Part shown: one piece after another, positions 1 to 5,743 of the stretch
Layout: every line of letters begins with the position of its first letter
Position numbering within the stretch: the first letter of the stretch is position 1
DNA from: Methylotenera sp.
Lineage (GTDB): Bacteria > Pseudomonadota > Gammaproteobacteria > Burkholderiales > Methylophilaceae
Direction of reading: 5' to 3'
DNA: 10,658 nt
Assembly: GCA_005791685.1 (NCBI GenBank)
Contig: SXVG01000001.1
Location: 1-10,658 of the forward strand
Notes under the pieces: generated by a model
The model's database searches: none
What the model was told of the DNA's origin: nothing
What the model saw: only the letters and a program-made list of their open reading frames with translations
Position numbers and translations under genes: made by a program

Positions 1-675
1 AGATAGAGGTACACGCCGCATGTCACCATTTTTAGTCATCGGTAGCACCGCAACCCGTGCATCCAAGTTGACGTTAGCCCACAGCAATGACAACACCTCA
101 CCCCTACGCATAGCTGTAGCCAGTGCAAACCTTAGGATATTTCCGTACACAGGAGCTAGCGCAGCGATAAGCCTTGACTCTTCATCATCCATTAATCGTC
201 TTGTTCTAGATGACCCAACCGCAGGTCGCTTAATATCAGCCACTGGATTACTAATTTGGATGCACCATTCCTTACGCGCATGATTCAACACAGCAGACAG
301 TGTATTCAATTCGCGCACTACAGAGGGCGGTTTAACTTCTTGCAGCCTGTCGTCTCGCCAACCAGCCAGTACTCTCGCATTTAACTCATCTATTCTGATG
401 CTACCTAATTTGCCTTTTAGGCTGGCTAGCATAAAGCCCGTTGTTTTAGACCTGTGTTGGGGTGCGACTTCCTTATTGTATTGGTCAAAAATGTCTCCAA
501 GCGTTTCCGTTGGCTTCTTGGTTTTAGGTGTAAACTCATTGCGTTCAATATCCACTTCAGTAAGCCGCGCCCACAATTCACCATCTTTTTTATTCAGGAA
601 GGTTTTTGTTACTGCGATATCGTCGCGATTTATACGAACTTGCCACTTGCCATTTCGTTTACGAATTGATGCCAT
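1..675 (-). CDS. Tyrosine recombinase / phage-type integrase, C-terminus cut by window edge
   Basis: The frame is open from an ATG at 675 to the left edge, giving 225 residues. The N-terminus (MASIRKRNGKWQVRI) is the small DNA-binding arm domain usual in phage and island integrases. Residues about 55-150 fit the helical core-binding domain, and residues about 160-225 begin the catalytic domain. Box I is visible as TAMRRGEVLSLLW with the catalytic Arg190 and Glu193, followed by the beta-hairpin lysine in PMTKNGD (Lys215). The HxxR and tyrosine motifs would lie beyond the edge. Family enzymes are usually 320-400 aa, so roughly a third is missing from view, and integrity cannot be judged. The start is supported by GGAGAT five bases upstream of the ATG. 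The gene points away from the adjacent tRNA-Ser, so a mobile element probably extends left. Family assignment is firm; the particular element is unknown. Confidence 0.93.
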   Translation of the reverse strand, partial: MASIRKRNGKWQVRINRDDIAVTKTFLNKKDGELWARLTEVDIERNEFTPKTKKPTETLGDIFDQYNKEVAPQHRSKTTGFMLASLKGKLGSIRIDELNARVLAGWRDDRLQEVKPPSVVRELNTLSAVLNHARKEWCIQISNPVADIKRPAVGSSRTRRLMDDEESRLIAALAPVYGNILRFALATAMRRGEVLSLLWANVNLDARVAVLPMTKNGDMRRVPLS

Positions 676-680
676 TTAAT

Positions 681-700
681 ATCTCCGTTGGACAGGAGAT
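681..700 (-). promoter_or_regulatory. Integrase ribosome binding site locked in a hairpin
   Basis: On the minus strand the integrase Shine-Dalgarno GGAGAT (681-686) lies five bases before the ATG. It is preceded by its perfect complement ATCTCC (695-700) with an 8-base loop, so the mRNA can fold over its own ribosome site. A direct repeat GGACAG occurs on the plus strand at 690-695 and 701-706. The pairing is seen directly; a role in holding integrase translation down is inference. Confidence 0.45.
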
Positions 701-743
701 GGACAGAGACTGTTTTTGCCCTATGAATTAGAGTAAGCTTCAA

Positions 744-772
744 TTGATTTTTAAGGCGTAATCGAGTATTGT
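744..772 (+). promoter_or_regulatory. Probable tRNA-Ser promoter
   Basis: TTGATT (744-749) and TATTGT (767-772) are separated by exactly 17 bases, each matching four of six sigma-70 consensus positions. The following discriminator is GC-rich (ACGCCCTCG), as in stable-RNA promoters under stringent control. Predicted transcription starts near 779, about 24 bases before the mature tRNA. Confidence 0.5.
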
Positions 773-778
773 TACGCC
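755..778. repeat. Inverted repeat GGCGTAA-N10-TTACGCC
   Basis: Perfect 7-bp arms at 755-761 and 772-778 flank a 10-bp spacer and overlap the probable tRNA promoter. They could be a protein binding site (regulator or recombinase accessory site) or a fold in the leader. No T-tract follows on the plus strand, so it is not a clear terminator. Confidence 0.35.
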
Positions 779-802
779 CTCGCAACACAGTGCATCAAAA
801 AC

Positions 803-896
803 GGAGAGCTGGCCGAGTGGTCGAAGGCACTTCCCTGCTAAGGAAGCATACGGGCTTAAATCTGTATCGAGGGTTCGAATCCCTCGCTCTCCGCCA
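803..896 (+). tRNA. tRNA-Ser (anticodon GCT), CCA encoded
   Basis: This is a complete class II tRNA. The acceptor arms GGAGAGC (803-809) and GCTCTCC (886-892) pair fully, with discriminator G893 and genomic CCA at 894-896. The anticodon stem CTTCC/GGAAG carries the loop CTGCTAA with anticodon GCT at 837-839, which reads AGC/AGU. The variable arm is long (stem TACGG/CTGTA), as expected for serine, and the T arm is GAGGG-TTCGAAT-CCCTC. Its own promoter lies upstream and a terminator downstream. tRNA-Ser genes are common integration targets. Here the integrase gene sits on the 5' side, so which part of the tRNA, if any, served as attachment site cannot be told from this window. Confidence 0.97.
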
Positions 897-903
897 AAAA
901 ATT

Positions 904-933
904 AAAGCCCCTGCAATGGGGCTTTTGTTTTTT
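904..933 (+). terminator. Rho-independent terminator of tRNA-Ser
   Basis: The stem AAAGCCCC (904-911) pairs with GGGGCTTT (918-925) across a short TGCAAT loop and is followed by a T-rich run to 933. It starts seven bases after the CCA end of the tRNA. Confidence 0.85.
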
Positions 934-1025
934 GCGATATAGGAATGAGAACCCCAGTGTTCGCGGAGCAAGCGCTGCTTGCAATACACGGTGAAATTCC
1001 TTAAAGTTTTTTTACTGACAGCGTC

Positions 1026-1049
1026 AACGCAATGCACTTAGCTTGCGTT
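1026..1049. repeat. Inverted repeat AACGCAA-N10-TTGCGTT upstream of the EF-hand gene
   Basis: Perfect 7-bp arms at 1026-1032 and 1043-1049 with a 10-bp spacer lie 44 bp before the EF-hand start codon. The geometry (7+10+7) equals that of the inverted repeat at 755-778, though the arm sequences differ. A regulator binding site is possible. I found no convincing -35/-10 pair beside it. Confidence 0.3.
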
Positions 1050-1092
1050 ATAGCCCGCGTAATTCCGTTAATTTTAATGTAAAGGATGCTCC

Positions 1093-1434
1093 ATGAAAAA
1101 ATTATCTCTAGCACTGTTCGCGGCTTTGGCCTTAGGCTTAAGCGGTCTAGCGTATGCCGACCACTATTGCGACCAAGCTTGCAATGGCAAGCATTGCGAT
1201 TATAAAAAACACGGCATGGCTGACGCCGATGCCAATAAAGACGGTGTGATTAGCCGTGAAGAATTTAGCACAGCGCACCAAGCGCGCGCCAATAAAATGT
1301 TTGACGCAATGGATGCCAATAAAGATGGTCAGATTGACGCCGATGAACGCAAAGCCAAGGGCCACGGTAAAGATCGTTGCAAAATGAAGTCACCTAAGCT
1401 GTACGACAAAGAAGATAAAGGTGGCGATAAGTAA
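1093..1434 (+). CDS. Small exported EF-hand calcium-binding protein
   Basis: The 113-aa product starts with a clear Sec signal peptide (KK, hydrophobic stretch 4-20, likely cleavage after Ala22), so it should act in the periplasm or outside. Two canonical EF-hand loops follow: residues 46-57 (DANKDGVISREE) and 74-85 (DANKDGQIDADE), with Asp1, Asn3, Asp5, Gly6, Ile8 and Glu12 all in place, so both should bind calcium. Between signal and first loop is a Cys/His-rich patch (Cys26, Cys30, Cys35), with another cysteine at 96, and the tail is lysine-rich. AAAGGA at 1081-1086 sets the ATG. It stands alone between the tRNA terminator and its own terminators. The DNA coding the two loop starts is almost identical (17 of 18 bases), suggesting internal duplication. 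Cellular role unknown: calcium buffering or signalling is inference. Confidence 0.9.
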   Translation: MKKLSLALFAALALGLSGLAYADHYCDQACNGKHCDYKKHGMADADANKDGVISREEFSTAHQARANKMFDAMDANKDGQIDADERKAKGHGKDRCKMKSPKLYDKEDKGGDK

Positions 1435-1465
1435 ACTATGCGCCTAGCGCTACGGGGCGTAGTTT
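1433..1465 (+). terminator. First hairpin after the EF-hand stop codon
   Basis: AAACTA (1433-1438) pairs with TAGTTT (1460-1465), and the stem continues inward imperfectly (TGCGCC against GGGGCG). It overlaps the stop codon and is followed by AGTTTTAGG, a poor T-tract. It may be an mRNA-end stabiliser or a weak terminator before the stronger one at 1481. Confidence 0.4.
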
Positions 1466-1480
1466 AGTTTTAGGCAAATA

Positions 1481-1507
1481 AAAAGCCACCCATTGGGGTG
1501 GCTTTTT
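1481..1507. terminator. Strong Rho-independent terminator, probably bidirectional
   Basis: AAAAGCCACCC (1481-1491) pairs with GGGTGGCTTTT (1496-1506), giving a T-run on the plus strand and a matching A-run that supplies T's on the minus strand. It can end both the EF-hand transcript and the convergent DUF2909 transcript. Confidence 0.85.
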
Positions 1508-1557
1508 AGCTGTTATAGCGGATAATGCGCGATGCGGTGCTTATCTGCTGGTATAAC

Positions 1558-1752
1558 TTAGTGGCCGATTACCCCGAAGTAGTAGCCTAGCATCAACAGT
1601 AGAAAGAGCGTGATGGATAAGCCTATGCGCACGGTCAGCGCCTTGACTGTTCGCTCACCACCACTTTTGTCTTTGGATAAAAAGAACAGTGCTGAAAATA
1701 AGCTGCCCACGATGACTAGCAGCATTAAAACAATGATGACTTTTATTAACAT
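1558..1752 (-). CDS. DUF2909 family twin-transmembrane protein
   Basis: The product is 64 aa: MLIKVIIVLM..., one membrane helix at about 2-25, a short charged loop KDKSGGERTVKAL, and a second helix at about 42-61 ending GYYFGVIGH. This layout and sequence match the DUF2909 'twin transmembrane protein' family, which I know as a regular neighbour of SURF1 in cytochrome oxidase clusters; its exact function is unestablished. The frame stays open upstream to 1839, but the ATG at 1752 gives the family's usual length and has TAGGT before it. A good minus-strand promoter lies at 1783-1811 and would give a 23-base leader. It is divergent from SURF1 and convergent with the EF-hand gene. Confidence 0.85.
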   Translation of the reverse strand: MLIKVIIVLMLLVIVGSLFSALFFLSKDKSGGERTVKALTVRIGLSITLFLLLMLGYYFGVIGH

Positions 1753-1782
1753 AATTTTACCTACAAATGAATTTGAGCGACC

Positions 1783-1811
1783 ATTATGGGTCAGATGCCG
1801 CACAATTTCAA
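1783..1811 (-). promoter_or_regulatory. Sigma-70 promoter for the DUF2909 gene
   Basis: Read on the minus strand, TTGAAA (1806-1811) and CATAAT (1783-1788) are spaced by exactly 17 bases and each matches five of six consensus positions. Predicted start near 1776 leaves 23 bases before the ATG at 1752, including a modest Shine-Dalgarno. Confidence 0.6.
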
Positions 1812-1837
1812 TCGCGAAAAAATCGGTGATATAAACC

Positions 1838-2611
1838 ATGCCAGTTAAAGTGTTTCAGTTTGTGTTTAAACCGTCCCTCGTTGGCACCATAGCCACCTTG
1901 GTTTGCATCCCCTTATTTATCCATTTTGGCTTTTGGCAATACCATAAAGCCCAACAAAAAATGGCCGTACAGGCCGTTTATAATCAGGCAAAAGTAAACG
2001 GGGCACTGCCTTTTCCATTAAGCCTGCCTGCGGATTTAAGCCCAGCGGATTGGCAATACAAAAAGATTGTAGTGCACGGCGAGTACGAACCGCGTTATCA
2101 GTTTTTATTGGACAATCAGGTGGAAAATAATCAGGCCGGCTTTCATGTGATTACCCCTTTAAAAATTGCCGGCACGGCGCAGTACGTATTGGTTAATCGC
2201 GGCTGGATAGCGGGCAATAGCACGCACAGCCATTTGCCCAGCTTTAGCACCCCTAGCGGCTTGCAAACGGTGCTAGGCCAAGTGTGGGTGCCGAGCAAAA
2301 AAATCTTCAGTTTAGAAAGCAAAGCCAGCCGCCTCAGCCAAGCGCAAGACGCCGCCTGGCCTATGCTGTGGCAAAACATGCGCATAGCCCAATACCAAGC
2401 ACGGGTGCCGTTTAGTGTGTCTGACATGGCGATTAAATTAGACCCAGCAAGCGAAGCCGGTGGCTTTGTCCGCAACTGGACGGTGTCGGCCGAGCGCATC
2501 ACCACGCACATGGGCTATGCCTACCAATGGTTTGGCTTTGCACTGGCCACGCTGCTGATTTTTATTTACATGAGTTTTAGCAAAATTCGGCCTGAGCAAT
2601 ATAGCCATTAA
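1838..2611 (+). CDS. SURF1 family cytochrome c oxidase assembly protein
   Basis: The 257-aa product has the SURF1 architecture: an N-terminal membrane helix (about 14-31) ending in the conserved GFWQ (31-34), a periplasmic domain with VLVNRGWI (117-124), and a second helix near 232-248 led by HMGYAYQWFGFA (224-235), where the His and QW are family hallmarks. SURF1 proteins bind heme and assist insertion of heme a into subunit I of aa3-type oxidases, in the inner membrane. It opens a plus-strand row leading to ctaA and ctaB, which make that heme. The ATG at 1838 is the only sensible Met; GGTGAT about eight bases before it is a weak ribosome site. The 81 bases to the next gene contain a possible second promoter. 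Confidence 0.93.
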   Translation: MPVKVFQFVFKPSLVGTIATLVCIPLFIHFGFWQYHKAQQKMAVQAVYNQAKVNGALPFPLSLPADLSPADWQYKKIVVHGEYEPRYQFLLDNQVENNQAGFHVITPLKIAGTAQYVLVNRGWIAGNSTHSHLPSFSTPSGLQTVLGQVWVPSKKIFSLESKASRLSQAQDAAWPMLWQNMRIAQYQARVPFSVSDMAIKLDPASEAGGFVRNWTVSAERITTHMGYAYQWFGFALATLLIFIYMSFSKIRPEQYSH

Positions 2612-2625
2612 AATACCAAATAGCT

Positions 2626-2655
2626 TTGTGCTGCTACAGCACGGGCAGTTACAAT
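2626..2655 (+). promoter_or_regulatory. Possible internal promoter before the SCO-like gene
   Basis: TTGTGC (2626-2631) and TACAAT (2650-2655, five of six) are 18 bases apart, with predicted start near 2662 and the next gene's ATG at 2693. A small hairpin GTGCTG-CTA-CAGCAC (2628-2642) overlaps the -35 region. It may allow the SCO-like/ctaA/ctaB genes to be transcribed apart from SURF1. Confidence 0.35.
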
Positions 2656-2692
2656 AGCGGGATTTATTTTTAACCCTACACATGAGTGTTAC

Positions 2693-3304
2693 ATGCCAAA
2701 CGATAAACAATCTTTAGAATTAGCCCAGCAACGCAAAGGGCGCATCGTGCTGATTTTGATGCTGACCTTTTTTGTGGTGCCACTCTTGGTGGTGATGTTG
2801 ATGTATAAATTTAACTGGATGCCACACAGTGAAAGCGTGGGCGAACTGGTGCGCCCTGCTCGCCTACTGAGCCATGAACATGCCTTACAAGAATCCAATG
2901 GCCAAGCACTGCCTAGCGACTTTTGGAAAACACGCTGGAGCATAGTCACCATCGCCGATGATTGCCAGGCCGCCTGTTTAGCCAAGTTGCACGACATGCG
3001 TCAATTGCACGTGTCTTTGTATAAGGACATGCCGCGCGCCCAACGCGTACTGATTACCCGCACCCAAGACATCGCCGCCATTAAACGCGATTACCCAGAC
3101 TTGATTGTGCTCAACCAACCCTTAGAGCAGATTGCTGCATTTACCGCGCAATTTCAGTTGAGCGATGAGAATGTGGCGAGCAGCCAGCGTTTGTATTTGG
3201 TCGACCCGCTGGGTCATTTTATGATGAGTTATGACCCAGCATTGCCGCTGGCGACGGTGCGCAAAGACGTGACGCGTTTATTGCGTTTTTCTTGGGCGGG
3301 CTAA
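2693..3304 (+). CDS. Membrane-anchored SCO/thioredoxin-like protein, probable oxidase assembly factor
   Basis: The 203-aa product has a cytoplasmic start, one membrane helix at about 17-38, then a periplasmic domain. FWKTRWSIVTIADDCQAAC (77-95) resembles the first strand and active site of SCO proteins, with Cys91 and Cys95 in a CxxxC arrangement that binds copper in true SCO/SenC proteins. LYLVDPLGHFMMSYDP (167-182) matches the later strand-turn of the fold. The distal copper-ligand histidine of SCO is not obvious; His175 is a candidate but its context differs. A gene of this kind commonly lies between SURF1 and ctaA in beta- and gammaproteobacterial clusters. I infer a copper or thiol role in oxidase maturation; the exact function is not established. 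Its stop codon is two bases before the ctaA ATG, so the two are probably translationally coupled. Confidence 0.8.
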   Translation: MPNDKQSLELAQQRKGRIVLILMLTFFVVPLLVVMLMYKFNWMPHSESVGELVRPARLLSHEHALQESNGQALPSDFWKTRWSIVTIADDCQAACLAKLHDMRQLHVSLYKDMPRAQRVLITRTQDIAAIKRDYPDLIVLNQPLEQIAAFTAQFQLSDENVASSQRLYLVDPLGHFMMSYDPALPLATVRKDVTRLLRFSWAG

Positions 3305-3306
3305 GC

Positions 3307-4317
3307 ATGTACCAAAATTCCAACCATTACCGTTACTTTAAAGGCTTGGTGTTGGCCGCCACTATTTTGGCTTTAAGCGTGGTGGCGCTCGGCGCTTACG
3401 TGCGCTTAACCGATGCCGGCTTGGGTTGCCCAGATTGGCCAGGCTGTTACGGCACCCTAAGCGTGCCACAAAGTGAAGCGGCCATTATTGAAGCACAAAC
3501 GGCCTTTCCACAAAGTGCGGTGGTGGTGGGCAAAGCCTGGCGCGAAATGGCGCACCGCTACTTAGCCGGCACCTTGGGCTTGCTGGTATTGGCGATTTTT
3601 GTATTAGGCTGGAAAGCGCGCACTGAAATTAAAAGCTCGCCGTACACCCCCAGCTTTTTACTGCTGCTCATCGCCTTTCAAGCCATGTTAGGCATGTGGA
3701 CGGTAACCATGTTACTCAAACCGGCCATCGTCAGCGCGCACTTACTGGGCGGCATGTCGACCTTGGCCGTGCTGACCTGGCTTTGCCACCGGCACTGGGG
3801 TTATTACTCCAGCAGCATAGTCACGTCTAGCCGCTTACGCTTGGCCATACGCTTAGCCTTGTTGTTACTATTTATGCAAATCTTTCTAGGCGGCTGGACC
3901 AGCACCAATTACGCCGCTTTGGCCTGCACGGATTTTCCGACTTGCCATGGCGCATGGTTGCCCGACATGGACTTTAAAGACGCCTTTCACATGGTGCGCG
4001 AGCTGGGATTAAGCAAAGACGGCAGCGCCTTGTCCTTAGCCTCGCTGACCGCCATACAGTGGTCACACCGAGTGGGCGCATTAGTCAGCTTTATTTACTT
4101 AGGCGCACTGGGCTTAACTGCTTTAAAATACTGGCAATTGAAACGTTGGAGTGTTTTATTACTAGTCGCTTTGCTCACGCAAATTGTTCTAGGCATCAGC
4201 AACTTAGTGTTACACCTGCCTTTGGTATTGGCGGTAGCCCATAATTTTACCGCCGGCTTATTGGTGATTATTGTGGTGGTACTGAATTCTAAAATTAGCG
4301 GCGGCAAGGCAAACTAA
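3307..4317 (+). CDS. ctaA: Heme A synthase (COX15/CtaA)
   Basis: The 336-aa integral membrane enzyme oxidises the C8 methyl of heme O to a formyl group, giving heme A for aa3-type cytochrome oxidase. The four conserved histidines are present in their usual contexts: His83 (EMAHRYLAGTLG), His145 (SAHLLGGM), His254 (QWSHRVGALV) and His312 (AHNFTAGLLV). Two periplasmic cysteine pairs typical of one CtaA class are Cys41/Cys47 (GLGCPDWPGC) and Cys207/Cys213 (ACTDFPTC). About eight hydrophobic helices can be drawn. The frame opens earlier with a TTG at 3292 inside the preceding gene, but the ATG at 3307 is preferred: it follows the upstream stop by two bases and has GGGCGGG six bases before it. ctaB follows after 35 bases with no terminator, so the two are probably co-transcribed. 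Confidence 0.95.
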   Translation: MYQNSNHYRYFKGLVLAATILALSVVALGAYVRLTDAGLGCPDWPGCYGTLSVPQSEAAIIEAQTAFPQSAVVVGKAWREMAHRYLAGTLGLLVLAIFVLGWKARTEIKSSPYTPSFLLLLIAFQAMLGMWTVTMLLKPAIVSAHLLGGMSTLAVLTWLCHRHWGYYSSSIVTSSRLRLAIRLALLLLFMQIFLGGWTSTNYAALACTDFPTCHGAWLPDMDFKDAFHMVRELGLSKDGSALSLASLTAIQWSHRVGALVSFIYLGALGLTALKYWQLKRWSVLLLVALLTQIVLGISNLVLHLPLVLAVAHNFTAGLLVIIVVVLNSKISGGKAN

Positions 4318-4352
4318 AAACCAATCATTTTTAATATTTTTAATGGCATGGG

Positions 4353-5288
4353 ATGCATTTAGCTAAGCCCATGCAAGATAACGAGCACCCCATGACCAGC
4401 AACAGTCAAACCATGCAAAACTTAGGCGCAAGCTTTAAAAACTTCTTTTCGCTGTGCAAGCCTAGAGTCACTTCACTGATCGTATTCACGGCGCTCATAG
4501 GCATGTTTATGGGCACACCAGGCATGGTGCCATGGACCTTGCTCATCGCCACCACCTTGGGCATAGCCTTTGCTTCGGGTGCGGCGGCGGCGTTTAATTG
4601 CCTGATTGAACATAAAATCGATGCCATCATGGCGCGCACACGTGGTCGCGCTTTGCCAACTGGCCAAGTGTCGTCCGGCCAAACCAGCATTTTTGCCACC
4701 CTATTGGGCGCAGCCGGCTTGGCTATCTTGTACTTCTTTGTCAACCCACTGACCATGTGGTTAACCTTTGCCACCTTTGTCGGTTACGCGGTGGTATACA
4801 CGGTGTTTTTAAAACCAGCCACGCCGATGAACATCGTGATCGGTGGCGCATCGGGTGCCATGCCGCCGATATTAGGTTGGGCGGCAGTCAATAATGTGGT
4901 GGCGCCTGAATCGCTGATTATGTTTTTAATCATCTTCGTTTGGACACCCCCACACTTTTGGGCTTTGGCTTTATACCGCCGCGAAGAATACGCCAAAGTC
5001 GGCATGCCCATGTTGCCAGTAACGCACGGCGAATCATTCACCCTGTTGCACATTTTGCTGTACACCGTCATTTTGGTGGCGGTAGCATTAATGCCTTATG
5101 CCATGGGCATGAGTGGCTTAATCTATTTAGCCTCGACGCTGATTTTAAATGCCATTTTCATGGCTTACGTGATCGGTTTATACCGCAAGTATTCGGATGA
5201 TTTAGCCAAACGCACGTTTAGGTATTCCATCATTTACCTGACCTTGTTGTTCGCCGCCCTACTGGTCGATCACTACTGGTTTTTCTAA
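4353..5288 (+). CDS. ctaB: Heme O synthase / protoheme IX farnesyltransferase
   Basis: The 311-aa polytopic membrane prenyltransferase (UbiA superfamily, CtaB/CyoE) attaches a farnesyl group to heme B to make heme O, the substrate of the upstream CtaA. The first active-site motif is NCLIEHKIDAIMARTRGRALP (about 82-102, in which Asn82, Asp90 and the Arg residues are key). WTPPHFWALAL (197-207) and REEYAKVGMPMLP (210-222) form the second conserved loop. The N-terminal KPRVTSLIVFTALIG (36-50) is the standard entry to helix 1. Several Met codons are possible: 4353, 4371 and 4392. The last has GAG eight bases upstream and would leave a family-like N-terminus of 298 residues, so the true start may be 4392. 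A terminator follows at 5392. A SCO/SenC gene often comes next in related clusters and is absent here; toxin-antitoxin genes take its place. Confidence 0.95.
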   Translation: MHLAKPMQDNEHPMTSNSQTMQNLGASFKNFFSLCKPRVTSLIVFTALIGMFMGTPGMVPWTLLIATTLGIAFASGAAAAFNCLIEHKIDAIMARTRGRALPTGQVSSGQTSIFATLLGAAGLAILYFFVNPLTMWLTFATFVGYAVVYTVFLKPATPMNIVIGGASGAMPPILGWAAVNNVVAPESLIMFLIIFVWTPPHFWALALYRREEYAKVGMPMLPVTHGESFTLLHILLYTVILVAVALMPYAMGMSGLIYLASTLILNAIFMAYVIGLYRKYSDDLAKRTFRYSIIYLTLLFAALLVDHYWFF

Positions 5289-5336
5289 GCCTGCAGTTGG
5301 GCTAGTCTGGATAAATCCCGAAGCACTATCCGTTTG

Positions 5337-5422
5337 GTCGGGATTCATCCCGACATGATACAAACGCTGCTCTCATCCCGACTTATGCAATAAAAAAGCC
5401 ACTTCTTTAAGTGGCTTTTTTA
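5337..5422 (+). repeat. Palindromic repeat, copy A (between ctaB and higA)
   Basis: It begins with the perfect palindrome GTCGGGATTCATCCCGAC (5337-5354), continues with a 22-bp block, a third ATCCCGAC (5375-5382), then AATAAAAAAG and a terminator hairpin ending CTTTTTTA. Positions 5344-5376 match copy B at 6076-6108 without a mismatch (33 bp), and similarity continues with small changes to the end. A further ATCCCGA at 5315-5321 can pair with TCGGGAT at 5338-5344. The features resemble REP-type elements; the family is not identified. Confidence 0.8.
5392..5421. terminator. Bidirectional terminator between ctaB and higA
   Basis: AAAAAAGCCACTT (5392-5404) pairs with AAGTGGCTTTTTT (5409-5421) around a CTTT loop, so both strands get a U-run. 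It sits between the convergent ctaB (ends 5288) and higA (ends 5435) and forms the right part of repeat copy A. Confidence 0.9.
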
Positions 5423-5434
5423 AGCAATTTTCAC

Positions 5435-5731
5435 TTACGCTAAGGCGGCACTGACTTTCGCATTAAATTTACTGCGCGCTTGCCATAAATCATAACTGCT
5501 TTGTTCTGCCAGCCACAAATCTGCGCGGCCACCATTTTCAATACCCAACCACTTTTCTAGCCGCAGCGCCATCTCTGGTGAAATCGCTGCACGGCCATTT
5601 AACACCCGCGACAAGGAAGGCCTAGCGACACCTAATTGCAAGGCCGCTTCTGTGACAGACAAGCCTAAGGCTGGCAACACATCATCTCTAAGTGTTTCGC
5701 CGGGATGTGGCGGGTTGTACATCGAATTCAT
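5435..5731 (-). CDS. higA: HigA-type antitoxin, XRE helix-turn-helix
   Basis: The 98-aa product begins MNSMYNPPHPGETLRDDVLP, the signature N-terminus of HigA antitoxins, and carries an XRE-type helix-turn-helix at about 25-47 (SVTEAALQLGVARPSLSRVL). The C-terminal part (WLAEQSSYDLWQARSKF, about 73-89) is also typical. HigA neutralises HigB and represses the shared promoter by binding palindromes; GTAACGTTAC at 6042-6051 is a candidate site. The gene follows higB with 12 bases between them, and the higB stop codon TAG is part of a strong TAGGAG ribosome site, giving coupled translation. The ATG at 5731 has a seven-base spacing from AGGAGAT; the Met at codon 4 is the alternative. Length is normal for the family. 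Confidence 0.93.
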   Translation of the reverse strand: MNSMYNPPHPGETLRDDVLPALGLSVTEAALQLGVARPSLSRVLNGRAAISPEMALRLEKWLGIENGGRADLWLAEQSSYDLWQARSKFNAKVSAALA

Positions 5732-5743
5732 CTTACTTATCTC

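Noticed and set aside
20..679. Plus-strand frames at 20-283, 398-679 and 454-669
   Set aside because: They lie opposite the integrase coding sequence, which has clear recombinase motifs; their own products resemble nothing and lack ribosome sites.
968..982. Hairpin GCAAGC-GCT-GCTTGC
   Set aside because: Short stem with no T-run and no clear partner gene; no function can be supported.
795..1037. Minus-strand 80-codon frame containing WRRARDSNPR
   Set aside because: It runs antisense through the tRNA-Ser and its terminator; this peptide is a well-known spurious product of antisense tRNA sequence.
1610..1834. Plus-strand 74-codon frame
   Set aside because: Antisense to the DUF2909 gene, which has the better promoter, length and family match.
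1827..1835. TG-A-TATAAA extended -10 for SURF1
   Set aside because: It would start transcription at about 1842, inside the SURF1 reading frame after its ATG, so it is probably chance.
3292..3306. TTG start for ctaA
   Set aside because: It lies within the preceding gene; the ATG at 3307 has a better-placed GGGCGGG and follows the stop codon directly.
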